The notes under the pieces: model-generated
What the model was told of the DNA's origin: nothing
Databases searched by the model: none
Seen by the model: only the letters and a program-made list of their open reading frames with translations
Shown here: positions 49,046 through 59,017 of the stretch, in pieces
Layout of the letters: each line of letters opens with the position of its first letter
Position numbering within the stretch: position 1 is the first letter of the stretch
Made by a program: the position numbers and the translations under genes
DNA from: Gemmatimonadota bacterium
GTDB lineage: Bacteria > Gemmatimonadota > Gemmatimonadetes > Gemmatimonadales > Gemmatimonadaceae
Length of the DNA stretch: 64,000 nt
NCBI GenBank assembly: GCA_028287235.1
Contig: JAQBQB010000018.1
Span: forward strand, 248,001 to 312,000
Direction: 5' to 3'

Positions 49046-50374
49046 GTGAGTCTTCGCGATACGACATCCGTTCGTCAGTCGGTGCGCGCCGCCCTGAGGC
49101 CGCGCGCCCGCGTCGTGCTCGCCGTCTCTGGCGGGCTCGATTCCATGGTCCTCCTCGACGCGGCAGCCGCAACGGTTCCGCGCGACCAGCTCCTCGTCGC
49201 CACATACGATCACGGAACCGGCACGGCCGCCACGGCTGCGCTGGAGCTCGTCGAGCGATGCGCCGGCGCGCTCGGAATCGAGTTCGTCGGCGGCCAAACG
49301 AGCGTGCCGCTCGAGACGGAAGCCGAGTTGCGCGACGCGCGCTGGGCGTTCCTGCGCGCCACCGCGGAGAAAGCCAATGCGGTCATCTCGACGGCGCACA
49401 GCTCCGACGACCAGGTCGAGACGATTCTCATGCGGGTGTTGCGCGACGCCGGCGCCCGTGGCTTGGCAGGACTGTTCGCCGAGAGCGACGTCGTGCGCCC
49501 GTTGCTGCGCCTCACCCGCCGCGATCTGGCGCGCTACGCGCGCGCGCAGGGACTGACGTGGGTCGAAGATCCGTCGAACACATCGCCCAGATTTCTTCGC
49601 AATCGGGTCCGCCACGACCTGCTGCCCGCGCTGCGGCACGTTCGGCTCGGGATCGACGCCGACCTGCTCGCGCTGGCGCGCAAAGCTGCACGCTGGCGCA
49701 CCGACGTGGAGAGCTTCGTCGCGACGCAGATCGAGCTTCGGACATTTGGCGAGACGGCGGGATTGGATGTGTGCGCCTCGGCGTTGAGTGCGCGCTCGGT
49801 GACCGAGCTGTGCATTCTTTGGCCGGCGATTGCGGCGCATGCTGGCCTCGCGCTGGACCGGCGCGGAATCGTGCGCCTCGCCGAGTTCACGAAGGACGGC
49901 CGAGTGGGGTCGCGCATCCAACTGTCGGGCGGCTGGGAGGTCACCCGATCGCGTGACGCGCTCCAGCTTCGGGCGTCGAACGAAGACAAGCCAACTCCCG
50001 AGCCGTTGGCGTTGTCAAACGATACGCAGTGGGGCGATTGGTTCTTCCGCCCCGCGTCGCAGGACGCGAGCGCCGAGGTAGGTTCGGATATCGGCTCGGA
50101 CAGTTGGTCGGCCTGGCTCCCCATCGACCGGCCGCTGTCGGTTCGGATTTGGGAGGCCGGCGACGCGATGGCCTCTCCGGACGGATCGCCGCCGCGGAAG
50201 GTGAAGCACTTCCTGTCGGACGCCGGTGTGACCGGACACGAACGCACGGGGTGGCCCGTAGTGCTGGCGGGTGATCAGATCGTCTGGATCCCCGGAGTTC
50301 GCCGCAGCGACGCGGCAACCGTACGGTCCGGCCGGCCGGGTTTACCTTTCGTGTGTGAATACTTCAACCGCTGA
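49046..50374 (+). CDS. tilS: tRNA(Ile) lysidine synthase
   Basis: 442 aa PP-loop enzyme. VVLAVSGGLDSMVLLD carries the ATP-binding SGGLDS motif (28-33). TAHSSDDQVETILMRVLRDAG and DPSNTSPRFLRNRVRHDLLP are TilS signatures, and a C-terminal TilS domain includes VKHFLSDAGV. It changes the wobble C of tRNA-Ile(CAU) to lysidine so it reads AUA. GTG 49046 opens the conserved region; the longer frame upstream runs through a hairpin. Its end overlaps the hpt start by 20 bp. Confidence 0.93.
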   Translation: MSLRDTTSVRQSVRAALRPRARVVLAVSGGLDSMVLLDAAAATVPRDQLLVATYDHGTGTAATAALELVERCAGALGIEFVGGQTSVPLETEAELRDARWAFLRATAEKANAVISTAHSSDDQVETILMRVLRDAGARGLAGLFAESDVVRPLLRLTRRDLARYARAQGLTWVEDPSNTSPRFLRNRVRHDLLPALRHVRLGIDADLLALARKAARWRTDVESFVATQIELRTFGETAGLDVCASALSARSVTELCILWPAIAAHAGLALDRRGIVRLAEFTKDGRVGSRIQLSGGWEVTRSRDALQLRASNEDKPTPEPLALSNDTQWGDWFFRPASQDASAEVGSDIGSDSWSAWLPIDRPLSVRIWEAGDAMASPDGSPPRKVKHFLSDAGVTGHERTGWPVVLAGDQIVWIPGVRRSDAATVRSGRPGLPFVCEYFNR

Positions 50375-50905
50375 TCCGCGACTGCTCGGTCGCACCGTTC
50401 GCCGCATCGTCTACAGTAAAGATCAGATCGCGGAACGCGTTCATGAGCTCGGCGTCGAGATCACGAAGTCGTATCCGGACGGTGAGCTGCTGGTGCTCGG
50501 ACTCTTGAAGGGCAGCTTTATATTTCTCAGCGACTTGGTGCGGGAGGTTACGCGTCCGCTTCAGGTCGACTTCCTGGTGGCATCCAGTTACGGGGATTCC
50601 ACCGTATCCAGCGGGAATGTGCGCCTCCTCTACGATCCCGAAACGGAGCTCGAGGGGAAACACATTTTGCTGGTGGAAGACATCGTCGACACCGGACGAA
50701 CGCTGAGCCGGCTCATGGACCTGCTCCAGGCACGGAAACCGCAATCGGTCGAGATCTGCGCGTTGTTGCACAAGCACCTCGCGACAGAGCTCCGATATCC
50801 GACGCGGTTCATCGGGTTCGATGCACCCAATGAGTTCCTGGTGGGGTATGGGTTGGATCACGCAGAAAATTTCCGGCACATTCCGTACATAGCGAGCCTG
50901 CAGTA

Positions 50906-50906
<1 letters not shown>
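50355..50906 (+). CDS. hpt: Hypoxanthine phosphoribosyltransferase
   Basis: 183 aa. The PRPP-binding motif is HILLVEDIVDTGRTLSRLMD; LLVLGLLKGSFIFLSDL and FVASSYGDSTVSSG-type loop segments complete the active site. It salvages hypoxanthine (and guanine). GTG 50355 overlaps the end of tilS; its TAA shares a base with the ftsH ATG (TAATG). The tilS-hpt-ftsH order is the same as in Bacillus. Confidence 0.95.
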
Positions 50907-52891
<1,985 letters not shown>

Positions 52892-52912
52892 CGCGCTAGG
52901 GATTGTGACGGG

Positions 52913-52947
52913 AACGGGAGCCGGTTTGGCTCCCGTTTCTTTTTTTG
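52913..52947 (+). terminator. Rho-independent terminator after ftsH
   Basis: AACGGGAGCC, five-base loop, GGCTCCCGTT (perfect 10-bp stem), followed by TCTTTTTTT. It closes the tilS-hpt-ftsH transcript before the MITE-like element. Confidence 0.92.
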
Positions 52948-52982
52948 TCGGCGATTGTCTTGGATCGGCGCGCCGCAACGCC

Positions 52983-53283
52983 GGGAAGACTCCGTCGTTT
53001 TTGTTCACGGATGACGCGGATCGCGCGGAACAGGCCGGATCGCTCCGTGAGGCGCGAGAGTTCCTCGCCCCAACGAGCCCGGACGAATTTTGCTTTGGAA
53101 CAGACGCTCGGGACAGTTCGATTGGCTTCCCGGGCGTCTGTTCCAAGAAAGAGTTGGTCCGGGCTCGTTGCGCACGGTGGTCTCGATGCGCACGGAGCGA
53201 TCCGGCCGTTTCCGCGGTTGTTTCAGCGTCATCCGCGAACAAAATGACGGAATCATCCCGAGAACAAAATGACGGAACCATCC
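52983..53283. mobile_element. MITE-like palindromic element, copy 2, with duplicated end
   Basis: The same element as at 18686-18957, in the same orientation: left terminal repeat 52983-53025, internal arms CAACGAGCCCGGAC (53071-53084) and GTCCGGGCTCGTTG (53157-53170), right terminal repeat ending at 53259. A further GAACAAAATGACGGAACCAT unit (53261-53280) repeats the right end, a tandem end duplication. The inner loop sequence differs between copies while pairing is kept (GGAACAGACGC with GCGTCTGTTCC here). It lies between the ftsH terminator and folP and fills that gap. Confidence 0.8.
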
Positions 53284-53322
53284 GACTGCGTGGCCGGTTC
53301 CGGACGCGATAGCTTTCTCGCC

Positions 53323-54180
53323 ATGCTCTTCCGCCACGCCACCGGCGCTCTCTCGCTCGACAGGCCACGCCTTTTCGGGATTGTGAACGTCACGCCCGAC
53401 AGTTTCAGCGACGGTGGAGTTCTGCGGTCGTTGGACGACGTGCGCCGTCACGTGGACCGCATGGTTTCCGAAGGCGTGGACGTGATCGACGTCGGCGGGG
53501 AATCGACGCGGCCGCAGGGCGCGCGTCCGGTCGACGCGGAGGAAGAGCTTCGTCGCATCGTGCCGGCGATCGGCGCGATCGTGCTCGATCATCCCGGCGT
53601 GCCGGTGTCGGTCGACACGGTGAAAGCGCGCGTTGCGCGCGAGGCGTTGAATGCCGGGGCGTCGATCGTGAACGACGTCTCGGGCTTTCGGCTCGATCCG
53701 GAGATGCCGTTCGTCTGCGCGCGCGGCGCGGCGGGGGTTGTCTTGATGCACTCCCGTGGCGACGTTGCCGACATGGCTACGTTCGTGCACGCGGAGTATG
53801 GAGAGGACATGCCCGGCGAGGTGATCGCCGAGCTGCGGACGTGCATCCAAGTCGCGGAGCGTGGCGGCGTGGAGCGCGAGCGGATCGTGCTCGACCCGGG
53901 CATCGGATTCTCCAAGCGCGGCGACGACTCGCTGCGCGTGCTCGGCTCGTTGCGTCGGTTCACGGCGCTCGGACTTCCGATTCTCGTGGGCGTCTCGCGG
54001 AAGCGATTCATCGGCGAGATCACGAAGGTGTCGACGCCCGCCGACCGGATCGCGGGCACGGTGGGCGCCAACGTCGCGGCGTTGGACCGCGGCGCGATGC
54101 TTTTTCGCGTGCACGACGTGAAGCCGTCGCGCGACGCGCTCGACGTCGCCTGGGCGATCCTGCAGAGCGCGCCGGAATGA
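53323..54180 (+). CDS. folP: Dihydropteroate synthase
   Basis: 285 aa TIM barrel. Motifs: FGIVNVTPDSFSDGG, IDVGGESTRPQGARPV, VSVDTVKARVA, IVLDPGIGFSKRGDD and ILVGVSRKRFIGEI. It joins p-aminobenzoate to the pterin pyrophosphate for folate synthesis and is the sulfonamide target. ATG 53323 was chosen; an in-frame ATG at 53269 lies inside the duplicated end of the MITE and would add a non-conserved leader. Its stop overlaps the cdaA ATG. Confidence 0.95.
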   Translation: MLFRHATGALSLDRPRLFGIVNVTPDSFSDGGVLRSLDDVRRHVDRMVSEGVDVIDVGGESTRPQGARPVDAEEELRRIVPAIGAIVLDHPGVPVSVDTVKARVAREALNAGASIVNDVSGFRLDPEMPFVCARGAAGVVLMHSRGDVADMATFVHAEYGEDMPGEVIAELRTCIQVAERGGVERERIVLDPGIGFSKRGDDSLRVLGSLRRFTALGLPILVGVSRKRFIGEITKVSTPADRIAGTVGANVAALDRGAMLFRVHDVKPSRDALDVAWAILQSAPE

Positions 54181-54977
54181 GCATTCTCGAACAGCTCCGG
54201 CTGTTGCATCCCGGGTGGCGCGACGTGCTCGAGGTCGCGATCGTGAGCGTCGTGGCGTACCGCGTGCTGCTGCTCGTGCATCGGACGCGCGCCATGCAGG
54301 TGCTCGGCGGCGTGATCGTGCTCGCGCTCGCGTACGGGCTCGCGTCGGCGCTGCACCTCAACATGATTCTCTACCTGCTCACGCTCGTCTTCAGCTACGG
54401 CGCGATCGCGCTGCTCGTCGTCTTCGCGCCGGAGCTGCGCGCGGGGCTCGCGCAGATCGGACGCTCGCCCATGTCGCGTCTGTTCTCGCACATGGCCGGC
54501 AGCGAGATCGGCGAGGAGGTGGCGGAGGCGGTGGAGCGGCTGAGCCGGTCGGGCATCGGCGCCATTGTCGCGATCGAGCGCGACGTGTCGCTCGAGCCCT
54601 ACGTGCAATCGGGCTCCGAGATGCATGCGAAAGTCTCGGCCGATCTGCTGGCGACGATCTTCACGCCGTACTCGCCGCTCCACGACGGCGCCGTGATCAT
54701 TCGCGGCGACACGATCATCGGGGCCGGGTGCATCCTGCCGCTCTCGCAGGCCTCGCTCATCGACCGCTCGCTCGGCACGCGGCATCGCGCCGCGCTGGGA
54801 TTGAGCGAGGAGACGGACGCGCTGGTGGTCGTCGTCTCGGAGGAGACGGCGACGATCACCGTGGCGGCGAACGGCCGCCTCTGGCGCGACTTCACGCCGG
54901 CGCAGGTCCGCGATCTCGTGTCGGGCAAGTCGCTACGCGAAGTGTCGCACGAGGCGGGACTCGAAGTCCACTCGTGA
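54177..54977 (+). CDS. cdaA: Membrane diadenylate cyclase CdaA
   Basis: 266 aa. Three N-terminal transmembrane helices (about 16-36, 41-60, 63-83) precede a DAC domain with SPLHDGAVIIRGD (DGA 170-172) and LGTRHRAALGLSEETDALV (RHR 202-204), the ATP-binding and catalytic motifs. It makes c-di-AMP, which controls potassium and osmolyte balance and wall homeostasis. ATGA overlap with folP, GTGA overlap with the next gene. No cdaR or glmM is adjacent. Confidence 0.95.
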   Translation: MSILEQLRLLHPGWRDVLEVAIVSVVAYRVLLLVHRTRAMQVLGGVIVLALAYGLASALHLNMILYLLTLVFSYGAIALLVVFAPELRAGLAQIGRSPMSRLFSHMAGSEIGEEVAEAVERLSRSGIGAIVAIERDVSLEPYVQSGSEMHAKVSADLLATIFTPYSPLHDGAVIIRGDTIIGAGCILPLSQASLIDRSLGTRHRAALGLSEETDALVVVVSEETATITVAANGRLWRDFTPAQVRDLVSGKSLREVSHEAGLEVHS

Positions 54978-56929
54978 CGGAACGCCGCGCGGGATGGATC
55001 GCGGGCGGCGGGCTGCTCGCGATCTACATTGCGACCCTGGCGCCGGGCGTCACCTTCTGGGACGCGGGCGAGTTCATCGCGGCCGCGCATTCGCTGGGCA
55101 TTCCGCACCCGCCCGGCACGCCGCTGTTCGTCGTCGCGCTGAACGCGTGGGCGCGGCTGCTGTGGTTTCTTCCGTTCGCCACGGCGACGAACTTGTTCTC
55201 CGCCGTGTCCACCGCGAGCGCGGGAGCGCTCACCGCGTGGTCGATCGCGCGGGCGAGTCGGCTTCCGTGGCTCGGATTGGCGGCTGGAATCACCGCCGGC
55301 GCGATGACGTCTGTCTGGCAGAACGCGACCGAGACCGAAGTCTACGCGGCGTCACTCGTGGTATCGATCGCCGCGATCGTCGTGGCGGATCTGGCCGGAC
55401 GGTCGGGCGAACGGCGTTGGCTCGTGCTGGCCGCGTATCTTCTCGCGCTGGCGGTGCCGCTGCATCTGAGCGTTCTCGTGGCCGCGCCGGTCGTGGTCTA
55501 TCTCGTGTCCGATCGTGGCGAGGGCACATGGGATCTCGCGGCGGGCGCTGCGATGCTCGGCGTGGCGGTGTGCGTCCTCGGCGTGGGGCGTCTATCGATC
55601 GGACTCGCAGTCGTGGGGCTGGCGATCGTCGCCGCGAGCGCGATGCGATTCCCGCGCGTGCGGCCGCTCGAGCTTAGCGCCGCGTCGGGCATCGCGACGG
55701 CGCTCGCCGTTGCCGGCTCCGCGCTGCTCATCATGCTCGTGCGCGCACGACACGATCCGGCGATCAACCAGGCAGATCCGAGCTCGCTGCAGCAGTTGGC
55801 GTACGTCGTGGGCCGGCGGCAGTACGACCTGCCCGGCATGTGGCCGCGACAGGCGCCGGTGTGGCTGCAGCTCGCGAACTGGTTCGAATATGCGGATTGG
55901 CAGTTCGCGCTGTCGTTCGCGCCAACGGTGATCCCCACGGTGTGGCGCGTGTTGGTGACCATTGCGTTCGCCGCGCTCGGCGTCGTCGGCGCGCGGCGGC
56001 AGTGGGAGCTCGATCGCCGCGGCTGGCGCGCGTACGTGCTGCTGTTCGCCTGCGGTACCGTCGGAGTTGCGGCGTATCTGAATATGAAGGCCGGGGCGTC
56101 ATTCGGGTGGGGATTCATTCCGGACGGTGCACGTCACGAGGCACGCGACCGCGACTATTTCTTCGTGCTCGGATTCTGGGCGTGGGGCGTGTGGGCCGGC
56201 ATGGGCGCAGTGACCGTCGCGCGTCGTGTGGGGCTTCCGGTTGTCGCGGGGCTGGTGCTGGCCGCGCTCCCGATCGCGCTCAACTGGTCCGCGGTCAATC
56301 GGCGATCGGAGCCCGAGGCGAGCCTTCCGCGCGAGGTGGCGTTGGCATTGCTCGACTCCCTCCCGCCGCGAACGGTGTTGTTCGTGGCCGGGGACAACGA
56401 CACGTACCCCGTGTGGTACCTGCAACAAGTGGAAGGGCGGCGGCGGGACGTGACGGTGATAACGATGCCGTTGCTCGGCGCGCAGTGGTACGGCCGCGAG
56501 CTCGCGCGGCGGGAGCATCTGCTGAGCGGCGGAGCCCAGGGCGACATGCTAGGTCTCTCGAAGCAGATCGCCGGGTCGGCGCGGGCGTCGGGCCGGCCGG
56601 TGGCGGTGGCGGTGACGGTTCCGGCGTTCGATCGGAACCGTATTGGCCACGACTGGACGGTTAGTCGGTTCGCCTATCTCGAGCGCGCGCCTGCGCCAAC
56701 TACGAATAACCACTTAAATAGCTTTACTCAGGTTGTCGCAGTGGATACGACGGCCAACGCAGATGCTGCGGCTCGGGTGGCGCTTTGGAAAGGCGGACGC
56801 ACGTTGCACGGCTCCGTAGACCCGGTGCACGATTATTTTTTCTCGGTCCTCGACTGCCCGAAATTGGTGCTGCAACCGCCGTCGAAGGCTCGGCTCGCTT
56901 CACTTGATTCAACTTGTAACCTCCGGTAA
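54974..56929 (+). CDS. DUF2723-family polytopic membrane protein (putative glycosyltransferase)
   Basis: 651 aa. The N-terminus has the family hallmark VTFWDAGEFIAAAHSLGIPH followed by PPGTPLFVVAL. About eleven hydrophobic helices follow, then a soluble C-terminal region with PRTVLFVAGDNDTYPVWYLQ. Acidic residues in the first outer loop (WDAGE) resemble the catalytic loop of GT-C transferases such as protein O-mannosyltransferases. A role in glycosylating envelope molecules is likely but unproven. GTG overlaps the cdaA stop. The last 250 bp are less GC-rich than the rest. Confidence 0.87.
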   Translation: MTERRAGWIAGGGLLAIYIATLAPGVTFWDAGEFIAAAHSLGIPHPPGTPLFVVALNAWARLLWFLPFATATNLFSAVSTASAGALTAWSIARASRLPWLGLAAGITAGAMTSVWQNATETEVYAASLVVSIAAIVVADLAGRSGERRWLVLAAYLLALAVPLHLSVLVAAPVVVYLVSDRGEGTWDLAAGAAMLGVAVCVLGVGRLSIGLAVVGLAIVAASAMRFPRVRPLELSAASGIATALAVAGSALLIMLVRARHDPAINQADPSSLQQLAYVVGRRQYDLPGMWPRQAPVWLQLANWFEYADWQFALSFAPTVIPTVWRVLVTIAFAALGVVGARRQWELDRRGWRAYVLLFACGTVGVAAYLNMKAGASFGWGFIPDGARHEARDRDYFFVLGFWAWGVWAGMGAVTVARRVGLPVVAGLVLAALPIALNWSAVNRRSEPEASLPREVALALLDSLPPRTVLFVAGDNDTYPVWYLQQVEGRRRDVTVITMPLLGAQWYGRELARREHLLSGGAQGDMLGLSKQIAGSARASGRPVAVAVTVPAFDRNRIGHDWTVSRFAYLERAPAPTTNNHLNSFTQVVAVDTTANADAAARVALWKGGRTLHGSVDPVHDYFFSVLDCPKLVLQPPSKARLASLDSTCNLR

Positions 56930-56940
56930 ATTGCAACGTT

Positions 56941-57624
56941 ATGCCGTTTCCTGACCTCCCGATGCGGCTGCGCGACGTGCGTGACCGGATCGATGCCGCA
57001 ACGCGACGCGGCGGTCACGGCCAGGCGGTAACGATCGTCGCCGTCACGAAAACTCACGGCCCCGATGCCGTTCAGGCCGCGGCAGACGCGGGGCTTGGCG
57101 ACGTCGGCGAAAACCGGGTACAGGAGGCGCTGCCGAAAATGGACGCGCTCGCGGTTCCGGTTCGGTGGCACCTCATTGGGCATTTGCAGCGCAACAAAGT
57201 GAAGTCCCTCGCCAGGTTCGACCTGTTCCAGGCGCTCGACAGCGCCCGTCTCGCCGACGCCGTCCACGGCCTCGCCGCGGCCAACACAAAGCCCGTCGAT
57301 GTGTTGGTCCAGGTGAACGTCGCGGGCGAGGCGACGAAGGGTGGTTTCGAGCGCCCGGAGTGGGCGGCCGAGGCGGAGCGGATGCGGGGGTTGGATGGAC
57401 TTCGTGTCCGCGGCGTAATGACGATGGCGCCGCTCGATGCGGACGAGCATATGTTGCGGACCGTGTTCGCCGGCGCGCGCGAGGCGCGCGACGTATGGCG
57501 GGCAGCCGGGCACGAGGCACCGGAGTTGTCGATGGGTATGTCGAACGACTTCGAGGTCGCAGTCGAGGAAGGCGCTACGCTGGTGCGCCTGGGGACGATT
57601 CTCTTCGGAGCGAGATCCGCATGA
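56941..57624 (+). CDS. yggS: YggS-type PLP homeostasis protein
   Basis: 227 aa, PLP-binding TIM barrel without enzymatic activity. The PLP lysine lies in IVAVTKTHG. Further motifs are GENRVQEALPKM, WHLIGHLQRNKVK, VLVQVNVAGEATKGGF and ELSMGMSNDFEVAVEEGATLVRLG. It buffers vitamin B6 and affects amino-acid balance. In Bacillus its homologue is in the ylm-divIVA cluster; here too divIVA follows directly (ATGA overlap). Confidence 0.94.
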   Translation: MPFPDLPMRLRDVRDRIDAATRRGGHGQAVTIVAVTKTHGPDAVQAAADAGLGDVGENRVQEALPKMDALAVPVRWHLIGHLQRNKVKSLARFDLFQALDSARLADAVHGLAAANTKPVDVLVQVNVAGEATKGGFERPEWAAEAERMRGLDGLRVRGVMTMAPLDADEHMLRTVFAGAREARDVWRAAGHEAPELSMGMSNDFEVAVEEGATLVRLGTILFGARSA

Positions 57625-58151
57625 TCGACGAGACCTTTCATCTGACACCGCTCGACGTGCGGCGCTACGAGTTCGGCAAAGCGCTGCGCGGCTACGACCC
57701 GGAGCGCGTCAACCAGTTCCGCGAGCAGGTTGCCGAGGAGCTGGAGCGGCTGTCGCGCGTGAACCAGGACCTCGACGCCAAGGCGCGCGGCTTCCACGAG
57801 CAGCTGCGCGCGTTCCGCGAGCGCGACAAGGCGATCAATGAAGCGCTCATTTCGGCGCAGCAGCTGCGCGGCGAGATCCGCGAGCAGGCCGAGAAGGAAG
57901 GGCAGCTCGTCATTCGCGAAGCGCGCGCCGACGCCGACAAGATGATCGACGAAGCGCGCAGCGAGATCCGCCGGATCGAGGACCAGCTGGCGTCGCTCGA
58001 TCGTGCGCGCCGCGCCTACCTCGCGCAGCTCCGCGTGCTCGTCGAGCGGCAGCTGTCGGAGATCAACGCGGCGGAGCAGTCGCCGCCCGACGCCGGCGTG
58101 CGCGACACCGCCGGCGCCCCCGCCTGGATGGGATCGCTCGTCAAGGAATGA
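57621..58151 (+). CDS. divIVA: DivIVA-domain polar/septal scaffold protein
   Basis: 176 aa. It starts FHLTPLDVRRYEFGKALRGY, the DivIVA N-terminal membrane-binding crossed-loop region, then DPERVNQFREQVAEELERL. A long coiled coil (about 35-140) follows, with a Pro-rich tail ending AWMGSLVKE. DivIVA recognises curved membrane and organises growth or division. Overlaps yggS (ATGA) and pnp (ATGA). Its retention beside ileS follows the Gram-positive arrangement. Confidence 0.92.
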   Translation: MIDETFHLTPLDVRRYEFGKALRGYDPERVNQFREQVAEELERLSRVNQDLDAKARGFHEQLRAFRERDKAINEALISAQQLRGEIREQAEKEGQLVIREARADADKMIDEARSEIRRIEDQLASLDRARRAYLAQLRVLVERQLSEINAAEQSPPDAGVRDTAGAPAWMGSLVKE

Positions 58152-59017
58152 CAACCGTTCCGACGCATTCGTTGTCGGCGCAGCACTCCGCGCCGAACAT
58201 TCACGCATTGGAGTTCGCCGAAGAGGCGGCCGCCGTGGTGCGCGAGCGCTTCAGCATGCGCCCCGACGCGGCAATCATCCTCGGCACGGGCCTGGGCGCG
58301 CTGGCCGACGAGATCGACGCCGACGCGGTGATCGAGTACGGCGAGATCCCGGGCTTTCCGCTCTCGACCGTCGAGTCGCACCACGGCCGCCTGCTCTGCG
58401 GAACGCTTGGCGGCAAGACCGTGATCGCCATGCAGGGGCGCTTCCATCGCTACGAGGGCTATTCGCTGCAGCAGGTGACGTTCCCCGTTCGCGTGCTGCG
58501 CGCGTTGGGCGCCGACACGCTGATCGTGTCGAACGCCTGCGGCGGCCTCAATCCCCTATGGAACGCGGGCGACGTGATGCTGATCGCCGACCACATCAAC
58601 CTGTTGGGCGACAGTCCGCTCATCGGCGCGAACGACGACCGGCTCGGCGTGCGCTTTCCCGACCTGTCGGCTCCGTACGACGCCGGCCTGCGCGCGCTCG
58701 CGAACCGCGTGGCGGCGCAGCGGTCCGTCGCGCTGCGCGAAGGCGTTTACGTTGCCGTGACGGGCCCGAATCTCGAAACGCGCGCCGAGTACCGATTCCT
58801 GCGCGCGATCGGCGCCGACGTCGTCGGCATGTCGACCGTGCCCGAGGTTCTCGTCGCCATTCACGCTGGAATGCGAGTGCTTGGTCTTTCCATCATCACC
58901 GACATGTGCCTCCCCGACGCGCTGGAGCCGGCGACGGTCGAGCGCATCATCGCCATCGCCAAGCACGCCGAGCCGAAGCTGACGCAGGTGGTGCGCGGCG
59001 TGTTGGAGGGCCTGTGA
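58148..59017 (+). CDS. pnp: Purine-nucleoside phosphorylase
   Basis: 289 aa, trimeric PNP class: AAIILGTGLGALADEI (phosphate loop), VESHHGRLLCGTL, MQGRFHRYEGYS, VSNACGGLNP, GPNLETRAEYRFLR and VGMSTVPEVLVAIHAGM. The C-terminal SIITDMCLPDALEP corresponds to the base-binding region. It splits inosine and guanosine (type II, trimeric). It sits between divIVA and ileS with 4-bp overlaps on both sides, an insertion relative to the Bacillus order. Here pnp denotes the nucleoside phosphorylase, not polynucleotide phosphorylase. Confidence 0.94.
   Translation: MTTVPTHSLSAQHSAPNIHALEFAEEAAAVVRERFSMRPDAAIILGTGLGALADEIDADAVIEYGEIPGFPLSTVESHHGRLLCGTLGGKTVIAMQGRFHRYEGYSLQQVTFPVRVLRALGADTLIVSNACGGLNPLWNAGDVMLIADHINLLGDSPLIGANDDRLGVRFPDLSAPYDAGLRALANRVAAQRSVALREGVYVAVTGPNLETRAEYRFLRAIGADVVGMSTVPEVLVAIHAGMRVLGLSIITDMCLPDALEPATVERIIAIAKHAEPKLTQVVRGVLEGL

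Noticed and set aside
57621-59017. Reading pnp as polynucleotide phosphorylase
   Set aside because: The protein is a 289-aa purine-nucleoside phosphorylase with the HHGR and NLETRAEYR motifs; no RNase PH, KH or S1 domain.
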